A DNA stretch of 47,395 nt from an uncultured Eubacteriales bacterium. GTDB taxonomy: Bacteria; Bacillota; Clostridia; Oscillospirales; Oscillospiraceae. Within the stretch, counting starts at the first letter, position 1; every line of letters starts with the position of its first letter. Both the position numbers and the translations under genes were made by a program. The DNA lies in the NCBI GenBank assembly GCA_900545815.1, contig URAM01000012.1:1-47395 (forward strand), read 5' to 3'. Positions 25,271-33,776 of the stretch are shown here, one piece after another. Below the pieces are notes generated by a model. The model did no database searches, was not told where the DNA came from, and saw only the letters and a list, made by a program, of their open reading frames with translations.

Positions 25271-26632
25271 TTAGTTCAAGAAGTCCTTCAACTTCTTCGA
25301 CCGGCTGGGATGGCGCAGCTTCCGCAGCGCTTTCGCTTCGATCTGGCGGATCCGCTCTCTGGTCACATGAAACTGCTTCCCCACCTCCTCCAAGGTGCGG
25401 GTACGGCCATCCGCAATGCCGAAACGGAGCTTCAGCACCTGTTCTTCTCTGGGCGTCAAAGTGGACAGCACCTCCACCAACTGTTCCTTCAGCAGGGTGA
25501 AAGAAGCGGCTTCGGAAGGCTCGGAGGCATCCTCGTCTGGGATGAAATCTCCCAGGTGGGAATCTTCCTCCTCGCCGATGGGGGTTTCCAGAGACACCGG
25601 TTCCTGGGCAATTTTGAGGATTTCCCGCACCTTTTCCACGGACATCCCCATTTCCTCTGCGATCTCCTCCGGAGAGGGGTCGTGCCCCAGCTCCTGGAGG
25701 AGCTGGCGGGAGACGCGGATGACCTTATTGATGGTCTCCACCATATGGACAGGGATGCGGATGGTACGAGCCTGATCAGCGATGGCACGGGTGATGGACT
25801 GGCGGATCCACCAGGTGGCGTAGGTCGAGAACTTGTAGCCCTTGGTGTAGTCGAACTTTTCTACCGCCTTGATCAGCCCCAGATTTCCCTCCTGGATCAG
25901 ATCCAAAAAGAGCATCCCACGGCCTACATAGCGCTTAGCGATGGAGACCACCAGACGGAGGTTGGCCTCTGCCAGCCGCTGTTTGCAGTCCTGCCCGTAG
26001 CGCACCTTCCGCTTCAGCGCCTTGATGTCCTCTGGGGTCAGGTTGCGCACCGCTTCCAGGTCAAGTTCTTCCCCTTTTTCTTCTTCGTCCAGGTCGTCCT
26101 CCGACTCCTCCTCCACATAGTCATCCGGATTTTGCAGGCGCTCCCAAGCGTCCAGCATTTTCTGCGCTTCGCTGCCATCGGACATCCCCTTGGCCAGCTT
26201 CAGTTCTTCCTCCTGGGTCAGCAGGGCGACCTTGCCAATCTCTTTCAGGTACATCCGCACAGGGTCATCAATGCCGAAGCTCTCCGCCATGGCGTTGGGG
26301 TCTACCTCCTCCGCCTTCAGCTCCTCCATTTCCCCTTTCAGGTTGTCGATCTCCTCCGTGGCGTTTTCATCATCCGTTTCGGGCAGCTCATATTCGGTGA
26401 CCAGGGCGATGCCCAGGTTTTCCAAGATGTCATAGAATCGATCCAGCGTGGCGCTGTCCAGCTCCACCCCGTCCAACTCCATCATCTCGTTGGTGGTCAG
26501 TTTGCCATTCTTCTTCCCTCGCTCAATCAGCTCATTCAGCTTCTCCGCGCCGGAGACGTTCTCCGGAATGCGATTCTTCTGTTCCTTTTCCTCTGCGGAC
26601 TTGGGTGCTGTTGTTTTTTTCTTTTCACTCAT
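25271..26632 (-). CDS. rpoD: RNA polymerase primary sigma factor RpoD/SigA
   Basis: A 453-residue housekeeping sigma factor. Region 1.2 has DDPVRMYLKEIGKVALL (122-138); region 2 has AEANLRLVVSIAKRYVGRGM (221-240) and the -10-binding KFSTYATWWIRQSITRAIA; region 3 has IRIPVHMVETINK; region 4 has the -35-binding GKQFHVTRERIRQIEAKALR. The terminal sequence KKLKDFLN is typical. Between regions 1.2 and 2 is a roughly 60-residue charged insertion (about 154-216, with DDYVEEESEDDLDEEEKGEE) absent from B. subtilis SigA. The start overlaps the dnaG stop by 8 nt. Confidence 0.98.
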   Translation of the reverse strand: MSEKKKTTAPKSAEEKEQKNRIPENVSGAEKLNELIERGKKNGKLTTNEMMELDGVELDSATLDRFYDILENLGIALVTEYELPETDDENATEEIDNLKGEMEELKAEEVDPNAMAESFGIDDPVRMYLKEIGKVALLTQEEELKLAKGMSDGSEAQKMLDAWERLQNPDDYVEEESEDDLDEEEKGEELDLEAVRNLTPEDIKALKRKVRYGQDCKQRLAEANLRLVVSIAKRYVGRGMLFLDLIQEGNLGLIKAVEKFDYTKGYKFSTYATWWIRQSITRAIADQARTIRIPVHMVETINKVIRVSRQLLQELGHDPSPEEIAEEMGMSVEKVREILKIAQEPVSLETPIGEEEDSHLGDFIPDEDASEPSEAASFTLLKEQLVEVLSTLTPREEQVLKLRFGIADGRTRTLEEVGKQFHVTRERIRQIEAKALRKLRHPSRSKKLKDFLN

Positions 26633-28370
26633 TGGGGTTCCTCCCGTTTTTTTCTATTGCGAAGGAGAGAATATCTCTATCCTTTGTCATCTCACGCTTC
26701 CATTTCTGCGTTCTGATCTGCCGACTGTAGTCAGCAATGGCCTGTCTGGCCTCTCCCAGCATCTGGGGCTTCTGCATGAGGCTGGCCAGCAGATTCATCT
26801 CCGTCCCGCTCAGCCCCTGCGCCATGGCGCTGAGGGTGATGCTGCCCGTAGTCTCCCACAGGGTTTTTGCCTGCCGGTACAGGTTTCCCAGGGCAGGCGC
26901 CGAAAAATCCTCCGGCTGCAAGCCGTCCATGTCCTGAAACAGCGTTGGGTCAGCCATGACCAGGCCGATGAGTCCTTCCTCCGCCTTGGCGGAACGGACA
27001 TCCTGATAGCGGAGCTGCCGCTCCTTGGGCTGCACCTCCATGGCAGGCTGGAGGGCTTTGCGCTGCTGCTGTTTTTTCTGTTTCCAGTGTCTCTTGCGGC
27101 GCTGGCTGGTGATCTCCGCCAGCATGGTATCCCGCTCGATGCCGGCAGTCTCCGCTGCGCGGCCGCCATAGATCTCTCGCTCCACGGGGCTGTCCAGCTT
27201 GCCGATCATGGCTGCCGCCTCTTGCAGATAGGCCACTCGGTCTGCCGGATCCTCCAGGTGGAATTTGCTCCGCAGCTGTTCCAGCCGGTACTCCATCTGG
27301 TTCTCCGACCCGTCCAACAGCCGCTGGAACGCCTCTCGTCCGAATTTCCGGATGAATTCATCCGGATCCTTGGCTCCACGCATCTGCAAGACCCGAACGT
27401 GAAGTCCGGTCTTGTCCAAAATAGGGATGGCGCGCTGGGCGGCGTTGACGCCAGCGGCGTCCCCATCGTAGGCCAGGATGACCTCCTTGGTGTAGCGGGA
27501 GATGAGGCGGGCGTGATCCTCGGTCAAAGAGGTGCCAAGAGAGGCTACAGCACAGTCAAAGCCTCCTTGGTGCAAGGCGATGGTGTCCATATACCCCTCT
27601 GTCAGAATCAATCTCCCCGCCTTGGAGCGCTTGGCCAGATTCAAGGCGAACAGGTTTTTGCTTTTGTTGTAAATGGGCGTATCTGGCGAGTTCAGATACT
27701 TGGGTGTGGAGTCGTCCAATACCCGTCCGCCGAAGCCGATGACGTTCCCCCGCACATCAATGATGGGGAAGATAATACGCCCTCGGAAGCGGTCATAGAT
27801 GGAGCCTTTCTGGCTCTCCACCGCCAGGCCGGCATCTAAAATCTCCCGTTTGGAGTAGCCCTTCTCGGTCATAGCTCGGATGAGCGCATCCCAGGAGTTC
27901 AGAGCGTAACCCAGGCCGAAGTTGGTGACCGTCCGGCGGGACAGCCCTCGGCGCTGGAGATAGGCTATGGCCTGCTGGGCGTCCGGTTGGGAGAGATTTC
28001 CGTGGAAGTACCGAGCCGCCTCCTTGTTCAGCTGGAACAGACGCTCCCGCCGCTTTCGGCTGTCGGCATTTTCATTGGTGTTGGGCACCTCCATCCCCGC
28101 CCGCTGAGCCAGGATGGACACGGCGTCTACAAACCCCACGTCCTCCATCTCCATGATGAAGTTGATGGCTCCGCCGCCCTTGTGGCAGCCGAAGCAATAG
28201 CACATCTGCTTATCCGGCGAGACGGAGAAGGATGGCGTTTTCTCGCTGTGGAAAGGGCACAAGCCCCAATAACGGTTTCCTTTCTTGGTCAAGGTCACAT
28301 AGCTGGACACCACATCCACGATGTCCGTCCGCGCCTGTAGGTCATCTAAAAACGTCTGTGGAATTGCCAC
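26625..28370 (-). CDS. dnaG: DNA primase DnaG
   Basis: Makes RNA primers for the replication fork. The 581-residue protein has an N-terminal CHC2 zinc finger (C38, H41, C59, C62), then the RNA polymerase/TOPRIM core with EGYMD (258-262) and YDGDAAG (301-307), and a C-terminal helicase-binding region. The preferred start is a GTG at 28370 with GGGAGG 6 nt before it, giving VAIPQTFLDDLQ; an ATG six codons earlier overlaps the ribosome site itself. Part of dgt-dnaG-rpoD. Confidence 0.97.
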   Translation of the reverse strand: MAIPQTFLDDLQARTDIVDVVSSYVTLTKKGNRYWGLCPFHSEKTPSFSVSPDKQMCYCFGCHKGGGAINFIMEMEDVGFVDAVSILAQRAGMEVPNTNENADSRKRRERLFQLNKEAARYFHGNLSQPDAQQAIAYLQRRGLSRRTVTNFGLGYALNSWDALIRAMTEKGYSKREILDAGLAVESQKGSIYDRFRGRIIFPIIDVRGNVIGFGGRVLDDSTPKYLNSPDTPIYNKSKNLFALNLAKRSKAGRLILTEGYMDTIALHQGGFDCAVASLGTSLTEDHARLISRYTKEVILAYDGDAAGVNAAQRAIPILDKTGLHVRVLQMRGAKDPDEFIRKFGREAFQRLLDGSENQMEYRLEQLRSKFHLEDPADRVAYLQEAAAMIGKLDSPVEREIYGGRAAETAGIERDTMLAEITSQRRKRHWKQKKQQQRKALQPAMEVQPKERQLRYQDVRSAKAEEGLIGLVMADPTLFQDMDGLQPEDFSAPALGNLYRQAKTLWETTGSITLSAMAQGLSGTEMNLLASLMQKPQMLGEARQAIADYSRQIRTQKWKREMTKDRDILSFAIEKNGRNPNE

Positions 28371-28407
28371 AATGTTCCTCCCTTCCACATCGTTTTCGTC
28401 TCTGGTA

Positions 28408-29412
28408 TCACTTCACTGTCCATGCCCGTGGGATGAACAGCTCCTCGAACTTCTCCACCGCGTAGGAGTCGGTCATGCCGGCGATATAGTCGCACACCGC
28501 CCGATCTACCCCGTCTCTGGCGCGGATGTCCTGGAAATCACTAGGCAGATCATCCGGATGGCGCTGGTAGTAGGCGAACAGGCTACGGATCATCTCCTGC
28601 GCCTTTCCCTCCTCCCCCTTGGCCATAGGATTGTGGTAGACCGACTGGAACAAAAAGTCCCGCAGGTCGTTCATGTACCCGCCGATCTCCTCGCTCTGCT
28701 GGATGCGGTCTTGGTCGGCACTGTGTTCGATCACATCGGTAACCAGGGTGTTGATGCGCTGGGATTCGGTGTAGCCCAGCTCCTGCTGTAAGTACAGGGG
28801 AATGTCGGTGGGGTAGATAATACCGCCCCGCATGGCGTCCTCGATGTCGTGGTTGATGTAGGCGATCCGGTCGGCGAACCACAGGATCTGCCCCTCTAGA
28901 GTCTTGGCCTTCACGCTGCCCGTGTGGCACAGGATCCCCTCCCGCACCTCCTGGGTCAGGTTCAGCCCGTCTCCTTCCAGCTCCAGCACATCCACCACCC
29001 GCAGGGACTGGACGTTGTGCTGAAAGCCCTCCGGCATGATCTCGTTGAGCACCCGCTCTCCGGCGTGGCCGAAGGGCGTATGTCCTAAGTCGTGCCCCAA
29101 GCCGATGGCTTCCGTCAGGTCCTCGTTCAGGTTCAGCGCTCGGGCGATGGTGCAGGCAATGCGGGTCACCTCCAAGGTGTGGGTCATCCGAGTACGGTAG
29201 TGGTCGCCCTCCGGCTCCAAAAAGACCTGGGTTTTATGCTTGAGACGGCGGAAGGCTTTGGAGTAGACGATGCGATCCACATCCCGCTGAAAGCAGGTGC
29301 GCAGGACGCAGGGCTCCTCCTGCCGTCGGCGGCCTTGGCTGCTATCGGCCAAGCAGGCACGGGACGAAAGGAATCGTCGTTCCCTGGCTTCCGTGCGTTC
29401 TCGTCCTGTCAT
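28408..29412 (-). CDS. dgt: Deoxyguanosinetriphosphate triphosphohydrolase-like HD protein
   Basis: A 334-residue HD-domain enzyme that splits dNTPs into deoxynucleoside and triphosphate. Metal-binding motifs: RMTHTLEVTRIA (H...), GLGHDLGHTPFGHAGE (HD) and the later Asp in FADRIAYINHDIEDA. FQRDVDRIVYSKAFRRLKHK is the family's N-terminal signature. Two ATGs compete: the one at 29421 abuts the G-rich ribosome site with no spacer, so the ATG at 29412 (9-nt spacing) is preferred. First gene of dgt-dnaG-rpoD, a frequent order in Clostridia. Confidence 0.94.
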   Translation of the reverse strand: MTGRERTEARERRFLSSRACLADSSQGRRRQEEPCVLRTCFQRDVDRIVYSKAFRRLKHKTQVFLEPEGDHYRTRMTHTLEVTRIACTIARALNLNEDLTEAIGLGHDLGHTPFGHAGERVLNEIMPEGFQHNVQSLRVVDVLELEGDGLNLTQEVREGILCHTGSVKAKTLEGQILWFADRIAYINHDIEDAMRGGIIYPTDIPLYLQQELGYTESQRINTLVTDVIEHSADQDRIQQSEEIGGYMNDLRDFLFQSVYHNPMAKGEEGKAQEMIRSLFAYYQRHPDDLPSDFQDIRARDGVDRAVCDYIAGMTDSYAVEKFEELFIPRAWTVK

Positions 29413-29449
29413 GGCAAGCATCCCCCCTTTTCAGCCGCTCTATATTAAG

Positions 29450-29455
29450 ATTATA
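29450..29455 (-). promoter_or_regulatory. -10 box upstream of dgt
   Basis: A perfect TATAAT lies 38 bp before the dgt start codon. No good -35 box is seen 16-18 bp upstream, so this is a probable but weaker promoter for dgt-dnaG-rpoD. The rest of the 234-bp gap holds the glmM terminator and AT-rich sequence without a gene. Confidence 0.45.
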
Positions 29456-29596
29456 CGGGATTGGATTGGAAAACCCTCTAAAATCCCGCAACTTTTTTCA
29501 AAATGTTTGTTTCACTAAACTTTCTCTGTCATTCTGCCCGCCTTTTCGGCAAAAATACACAGCGCCCAGGTAGGATTGCCCCCTTCCCGCTGAGGC

Positions 29597-29633
29597 GAGA
29601 AAAAACTGACGTATCCTCCGTCAGTTTTTTCTC
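29597..29633 (-). terminator. Terminator of glmM
   Basis: A 15-bp perfect stem (GAGAAAAAACTGACG against CGTCAGTTTTTTCTC, 7-nt loop) beginning 13 bp past the glmM stop, with U-rich arms on either strand. Confidence 0.85.
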
Positions 29634-29646
29634 ACATGATTCTATA

Positions 29647-30993
29647 TTATGCCTCGTAGCCACGCGCCTTGATGAGGGCAATGATCTCGTCCACGATGCG
29701 CTCGCAGGTCTCGGTGCTCTCTGCTTCCACCATGACCCGCACCAGCGGTTCCGTGCCGCTCTCTCGCAGGAGGATGCGGCCGGAATCTCCCAGCTCTGCC
29801 GCCGCTTTGGCCACGGCGGCCTTTACTTCCGGATCATTCTGCGCCTGGGTCTTGTCGGTGACCCGAATATTCTTCAGCACCTGGGGATAGATCTTCACCG
29901 GTTCTGCCAGCTGGCTCAAGCTCTTTTTCCGATCCAGCACTACCTGCACCAGCTTCAGCGCCGTCAGGATGCCGTCGCCAGTGTTGGCGTACTTGCTGAA
30001 GATGATATGACCGGACTGCTCGCCGCCGATGCGGTGGCCGTGGTTCATCATCTCCTCGTAGACGTACTTATCACCCACGGCGGTCTGGACATAGTTCACG
30101 CCGATCTCATCCAGCGCCTTGTAAAGTCCCAGGTTGGACATGACAGTAGTGACGATGGTATTATTGAGCAGCTTGCCCCGCTCCTTCATGTAGCGGCCGT
30201 AAATATACAAAATGAGGTCACCGTTGATGATGTTGCCCTTCTCGTCCACCGCCAGGCAGCGGTCTGCGTCTCCGTCAAAGGCGAAGCCCATATCCAAGTG
30301 ATTCTCCACCACGAATTTCTGCAAGCCCTCCAAGTGGGTGGAGCCGCAGTTCTGGTTGATGTTGGCGCCGTCCGGCTTGGCATTCATCACATGCGTCTCT
30401 GCGCCCAGGGCGTTGAAGATGCCTGGGGCGATGAGATAGGCGCTGCCGTTGGCGCAGTCCAGGCCGATCTCCAGCCCGCGGAGGGAGTAGACCGCCTGGG
30501 AGATGAGGTAGCCCATGTAGCGGTTGCGGCCTTCGGTATAGTCGATGGTTCGACCGATCTGATCCTTGGTGGCGCGGGGCAGTTCTTCCTCTGGGCTGTC
30601 CAGGTAGGCTTCGATCTTGTCGATGACGCTCTGCTCCATCTTCTCCCCTTTGCCGTTGAGCAGCTTGATGCCGTTGTCGTAGAAGGGGTTGTGGCTGGCG
30701 GAGATCATGATACCGCAGTCAAACCGCTCCGACCGAGCGATATAGGACACGCTGGGCGTGGTGGTCACATGAAGCAGATATGCGTTGGCGCCAGAGGCGG
30801 TCACGCCGGCGGACAGGGCATACTCCAGCATATAGCCGGAACGGCGGGTATCCTTGCCAATGACGATCCGGCACTCCTGGCCTTCCTTCCGGAAATATCG
30901 ACCCAAGAAGCGCCCTACCCGATAGGCGTGCTCCGGCAGCAGGTTCACGTTGGCTTCGCCACGAAATCCATCCGTTCCAAAATATTTTCCCAT
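29647..30993 (-). CDS. glmM: Phosphoglucosamine mutase GlmM
   Basis: Converts glucosamine-6-phosphate to glucosamine-1-phosphate for UDP-GlcNAc and peptidoglycan synthesis. The 448-residue protein starts MGKYFGTDGFRGEAN and has the phosphoserine loop ISASHNP (phospho-Ser 100), the Mg-binding DGDADR (240-245) and the C-terminal phosphate-binding RESGTEPLVRVMVE. Full length. It has its own promoter and terminator, so it is monocistronic here; the common neighbour cdaA-cdaR (cyclic-di-AMP synthesis) is absent. Confidence 0.97.
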   Translation of the reverse strand: MGKYFGTDGFRGEANVNLLPEHAYRVGRFLGRYFRKEGQECRIVIGKDTRRSGYMLEYALSAGVTASGANAYLLHVTTTPSVSYIARSERFDCGIMISASHNPFYDNGIKLLNGKGEKMEQSVIDKIEAYLDSPEEELPRATKDQIGRTIDYTEGRNRYMGYLISQAVYSLRGLEIGLDCANGSAYLIAPGIFNALGAETHVMNAKPDGANINQNCGSTHLEGLQKFVVENHLDMGFAFDGDADRCLAVDEKGNIINGDLILYIYGRYMKERGKLLNNTIVTTVMSNLGLYKALDEIGVNYVQTAVGDKYVYEEMMNHGHRIGGEQSGHIIFSKYANTGDGILTALKLVQVVLDRKKSLSQLAEPVKIYPQVLKNIRVTDKTQAQNDPEVKAAVAKAAAELGDSGRILLRESGTEPLVRVMVEAESTETCERIVDEIIALIKARGYEA

Positions 30994-31034
30994 ACTTGCG
31001 CTCCTCCTGTATTCCGTACATAAAAGTCAACTTA

Positions 31035-31063
31035 ATTGTACCAGATGCCGCCTTCCAGCGCAA
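31035..31063 (-). promoter_or_regulatory. Promoter of glmM
   Basis: TTGCGC (31058-31063) and TACAAT (31035-31040), 17 bp apart on the minus strand, 42 bp before the glmM start codon. It lies just past the stop codon of the small FeoB-associated gene. Confidence 0.6.
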
Positions 31064-31070
31064 TACCACC

Positions 31071-31214
31071 TCAAAGTTTTTTGCTTTTTGGGCAGGTTCC
31101 CTCGCCACAGCCGCAGCAGCCGCAGCAGCCGTTTTTTCTCCGCTGCACCTTCCGGACGACCACGAAAATACTGTAGCCCGCCAGCGCTGCGGCAATGAGG
31201 ACGGTCGCAACCAT
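31071..31214 (-). CDS. FeoB-associated Cys-rich membrane protein
   Basis: A 47-residue peptide: one membrane helix (MVATVLIAAALAGYSIFVVV), a basic patch (RKVQRRK) and a tail with GCCGCCGCGEGTCPKS. This is the small FeoB-associated family found beside feoB in Clostridia and thought to assist ferrous iron uptake, perhaps as an iron-handling or FeoC-like partner. A GGGGAGGTG ribosome site lies 6 nt before the ATG. It is separated from feoB by 174 bp with a terminator-like hairpin and a possible promoter (TTGTGT, 17 bp, TACAAT). Confidence 0.88.
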   Translation of the reverse strand: MVATVLIAAALAGYSIFVVVRKVQRRKNGCCGCCGCGEGTCPKSKKL

Positions 31215-31334
31215 TGCGCTCACCTCCCCTTTCTGTTTTCGTACAGTATATTCTATTGTACTGGATTCTTTCCCGCAACACAATACCATCTTTCGGATTT
31301 TGTGTGGGGCTGTGTCCGCCGCAAGAGAGCGGAA

Positions 31335-31371
31335 AACTGCGAAAGAACCCTCTTGAGGTTCTTTCGCAGTT
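31335..31371 (-). terminator. Hairpin after feoB
   Basis: A 15-bp perfect stem (AACTGCGAAAGAACC against GGTTCTTTCGCAGTT, 7-nt loop) 17 bp past the feoB stop, followed on the minus strand by a short TTTTCC run. Likely terminator or attenuator between feoB and the Cys-rich peptide gene. Confidence 0.6.
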
Positions 31372-31388
31372 GTTTTCGTGCGATGCCC

Positions 31389-33422
31389 TTAGAGCAACAG
31401 CCCCACCTGGTACACCACAAAGGTCAGCACCCAAGCGGTAGCCATCTGGAACAGGATGGTCAGACCCGTCCACTTCCAGCTTCGGGACTCCTTATGGATG
31501 GTAGCCAGGGTGGCGATACAGGGGACGTAGAGCAGGCAGAAGATCATGAGGCAGTAGGCGTTCAGCGCACCGAAGCCCATGCCCTGAAGGACGCCGCTGA
31601 GGGCGTGCATCCCCTGGGTGGAGTTGATGTTATTGATGCCGAACAGGACGGCGGTACTGGAGACCACCACCTCTTTGGCGGAAATGCCGGCGATCAAAGC
31701 TACAGCGATCTGCCAGAAGCCCAAGCCGATGGGGGCGAAGAAGGGCACGAGCCACTTGCCCAGCAAGGCGCCGTAGCTCTGGCTCATCTCGGTGGTGTAG
31801 CCGCCTGGGCCGAAGTTCAGGATGAGCCACATGAGGATGGACGCCACAAAGATGGTGGTGCCCGCCTTGGTCAGATAGTCCTTCACCTTCTCCCACACAT
31901 AGATGGCCACGGTGCGGGCACTGGGTGTTTTATATTCGGGCAGCTCGATGAGCAAGTCGTTTGGCTCATGGTTTTTGTCGCCCATGTGCAGCACCAGCAG
32001 CACCAACAGAGCTGCCACAATGCCGATCAAGTAGAGGGAATAGGCCACGATCATTTTGTACTTGCCAAAAAAAATGCTGGCAAAGAGCACATAGATGGGC
32101 AGCCGAGCGCTACAGGACATGAACGGGGTGACCAGCATGGTCTTATACCGGTCTCTGGGGTTTTCCAACACACGGGAGGCCATAATGGCCGGAACACTGC
32201 ACCCGAATCCCAGCACCATGGGCAAGAACGCCCGTCCGGACAGCCCCAATTTTCCCATGATGCCATCCATCACATAGGCCACACGAGCCATATAACCGCT
32301 GTCCTCCAACAGCGCCAGCGCCAGAAAGAGGACAAAGATATTGGGCAAAAAGGTCAGAATCCCGCCCACACCAGCGATGACACCATCTACCACTAGGGCA
32401 ACGACCACATCGGATACATGCATCAAGTGCAGCAGGTGGGTGGTTCCGTTAGACAGCCCCGTCAACAGGACTTGGAACCCGTCGCTGAGCCGGTCGCCCA
32501 GGAAAAACGTCAGGAAGAACACAAAGGCCATGATGCACAAGAAAATAGGCAGGCCAAACCAACGGTGGGTCAAGATGCGATCCACCCGATCGGTCATCTC
32601 CTCCTTCTCCTCGTGCCGGAAAAGGACTTCATGGATCATTTCTTCGATAAAGGCGTATTTTTCGTTGATGATCTCCGTCTCATAGCTGCGATCCAAAATG
32701 TCTGCGCAGTCCAAAGGATACTTTTTTATCACTTCGGTATCCTGCTCCAACAGTTTGATGGCAACCCAACGGGTATTTTGAATGTCAGGGTAACGCTTGT
32801 CCAGCCGCTCGCTGAACAAGTCGATCTTATGCTCCAGCGGCTCACTGTAAACCATGGCGTACTGGTCGTGCTTGTCCTCTAACCCGTGGTCGCCATGATT
32901 GTGGATGAGCTTGTCCGGCTTCACGCTCTGGGCGTGGTGAGCCGCAGTGTGCATGAGGGTTTGCAGGCCGGTACGACTGCGGCCGGAGACAGGGATAGCG
33001 GGCACGCCCAACATCTCTGGCAGGCGGTGCAGGTCGATCTCCATCCCCCGTTTATGGACAATGTCCATCATATTCAGCGCCACCACCACTGGTTTCCCGA
33101 TTTCCAGCAGCTGCAAGGTCAAATACAGGCTGCGCTCCAAAGAGGAAGCGTCCACCACGTTGATGATCATGTCCACCTCGTCCCCCATGACAAACTGGCG
33201 GGACACCTGCTCCTCCATGGTGTAGGAGGTCAGGCTATAGGTGCCAGGCAGATCCACCAGGCGCAGGTTCATATCGTGATCTCGAATGGCGCCCTCCACT
33301 CGTTCCACGGTGACCCCTGGCCAGTTGGCCACCTTCAGGTTGGCGCCGGTATAGGCGTTGAACAGAGTGGTCTTCCCGCAGTTGGGGTTTCCCATAAATG
33401 CAATGGTAATATCCTGTGCCAT
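31389..33422 (-). CDS. feoB: Ferrous iron transport protein B
   Basis: The main Fe(II) importer of anaerobes. The 677-residue protein has an N-terminal GTPase domain: G1 GNPNCGKT (11-18), G3 DLPG (57-60), G4 NMMD (117-120), followed by the guanine-dissociation-inhibitor-like helical region, then a polytopic membrane domain with Gate motifs GFGCSVPAIMASR and GISAKEVVVSS. Full length and intact. It starts 1 nt after the feoA stop, so the two are translationally coupled. Confidence 0.97.
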   Translation of the reverse strand: MAQDITIAFMGNPNCGKTTLFNAYTGANLKVANWPGVTVERVEGAIRDHDMNLRLVDLPGTYSLTSYTMEEQVSRQFVMGDEVDMIINVVDASSLERSLYLTLQLLEIGKPVVVALNMMDIVHKRGMEIDLHRLPEMLGVPAIPVSGRSRTGLQTLMHTAAHHAQSVKPDKLIHNHGDHGLEDKHDQYAMVYSEPLEHKIDLFSERLDKRYPDIQNTRWVAIKLLEQDTEVIKKYPLDCADILDRSYETEIINEKYAFIEEMIHEVLFRHEEKEEMTDRVDRILTHRWFGLPIFLCIMAFVFFLTFFLGDRLSDGFQVLLTGLSNGTTHLLHLMHVSDVVVALVVDGVIAGVGGILTFLPNIFVLFLALALLEDSGYMARVAYVMDGIMGKLGLSGRAFLPMVLGFGCSVPAIMASRVLENPRDRYKTMLVTPFMSCSARLPIYVLFASIFFGKYKMIVAYSLYLIGIVAALLVLLVLHMGDKNHEPNDLLIELPEYKTPSARTVAIYVWEKVKDYLTKAGTTIFVASILMWLILNFGPGGYTTEMSQSYGALLGKWLVPFFAPIGLGFWQIAVALIAGISAKEVVVSSTAVLFGINNINSTQGMHALSGVLQGMGFGALNAYCLMIFCLLYVPCIATLATIHKESRSWKWTGLTILFQMATAWVLTFVVYQVGLLL

Positions 33423-33423
33423 G

Positions 33424-33645
33424 TCAAGTCCCCTTTATATGGATATGGGAGGAAATGCCCTGGCCGATGGCAAAGCGCGTACCGCGCACTTTGACGATCA
33501 TAGCTCCCCTCGGTTTGACGCGCATCACTTCCACCTCCGTCTCCCGAACCATTCCAAGCGCCTCTAACCGCTTGGCCACCTTTGGCGGCAGATCCAGGGC
33601 TTCCACACGGTAGGTTTCGTTGGCACGCCCGAAATTTAGTGTCAT
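33424..33645 (-). CDS. feoA: Ferrous iron transport protein A
   Basis: A 73-residue SH3-like protein that interacts with FeoB in the cytoplasm. Signature parts: VEALDLPPKVAKRLEALGM, then GAMIVKVRGTRFAIG. The ATG at 33645 has GAGGAG 8 nt before it; a TTG five codons upstream is less likely. The promoter must lie within the 131-bp gap to nfnB, which also contains a strong terminator-like hairpin. Confidence 0.92.
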   Translation of the reverse strand: MTLNFGRANETYRVEALDLPPKVAKRLEALGMVRETEVEVMRVKPRGAMIVKVRGTRFAIGQGISSHIHIKGT

Positions 33646-33682
33646 CCTCTCACTCCTCAAATGTTTTCCAACAGACGGAATG

Positions 33683-33715
33683 AAAACGGCATAGCCAAAG
33701 AGGCTATGCCGTTTT
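33683..33715 (-). terminator. Terminator of nfnAB / attenuator-like hairpin in the feoA leader
   Basis: A perfect 14-bp stem (AAAACGGCATAGCC against GGCTATGCCGTTTT, 5-nt loop) followed by a short U-tract on the minus strand. It ends the nfnAB transcript. Only 37 nt separate it from the feoA start codon, which leaves almost no room for a promoter downstream of it. Confidence 0.8.
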
Positions 33716-33731
33716 GAATCGGTGATTCAAA
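33713..33731. promoter_or_regulatory. Perfect palindrome upstream of feoAB
   Basis: TTTGAATC and GATTCAAA form a perfect 8-bp inverted repeat with a 3-bp spacer, abutting the terminator hairpin. Its size suits a dimeric repressor. It does not match the Fur (GATAATGATTATC-like) or DtxR/IdeR consensus. Two direct copies of AACGCAGTCAG (33739-33749 and 33763-33773) lie just upstream. Confidence 0.45.
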
Positions 33732-33776
33732 CTGTCTGCAACGCAGTCAGTTTAGAAATGATGTAACGCAGTCAGA

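Noticed and set aside
25085..26716. A 543-codon plus-strand open frame opposite rpoD
   Set aside because: Antisense mirror of rpoD. Similar long antisense frames at 20642-22216, 29503-31023, 30996-32396, 38769-40148 and 43420-45018 were rejected for the same reason.
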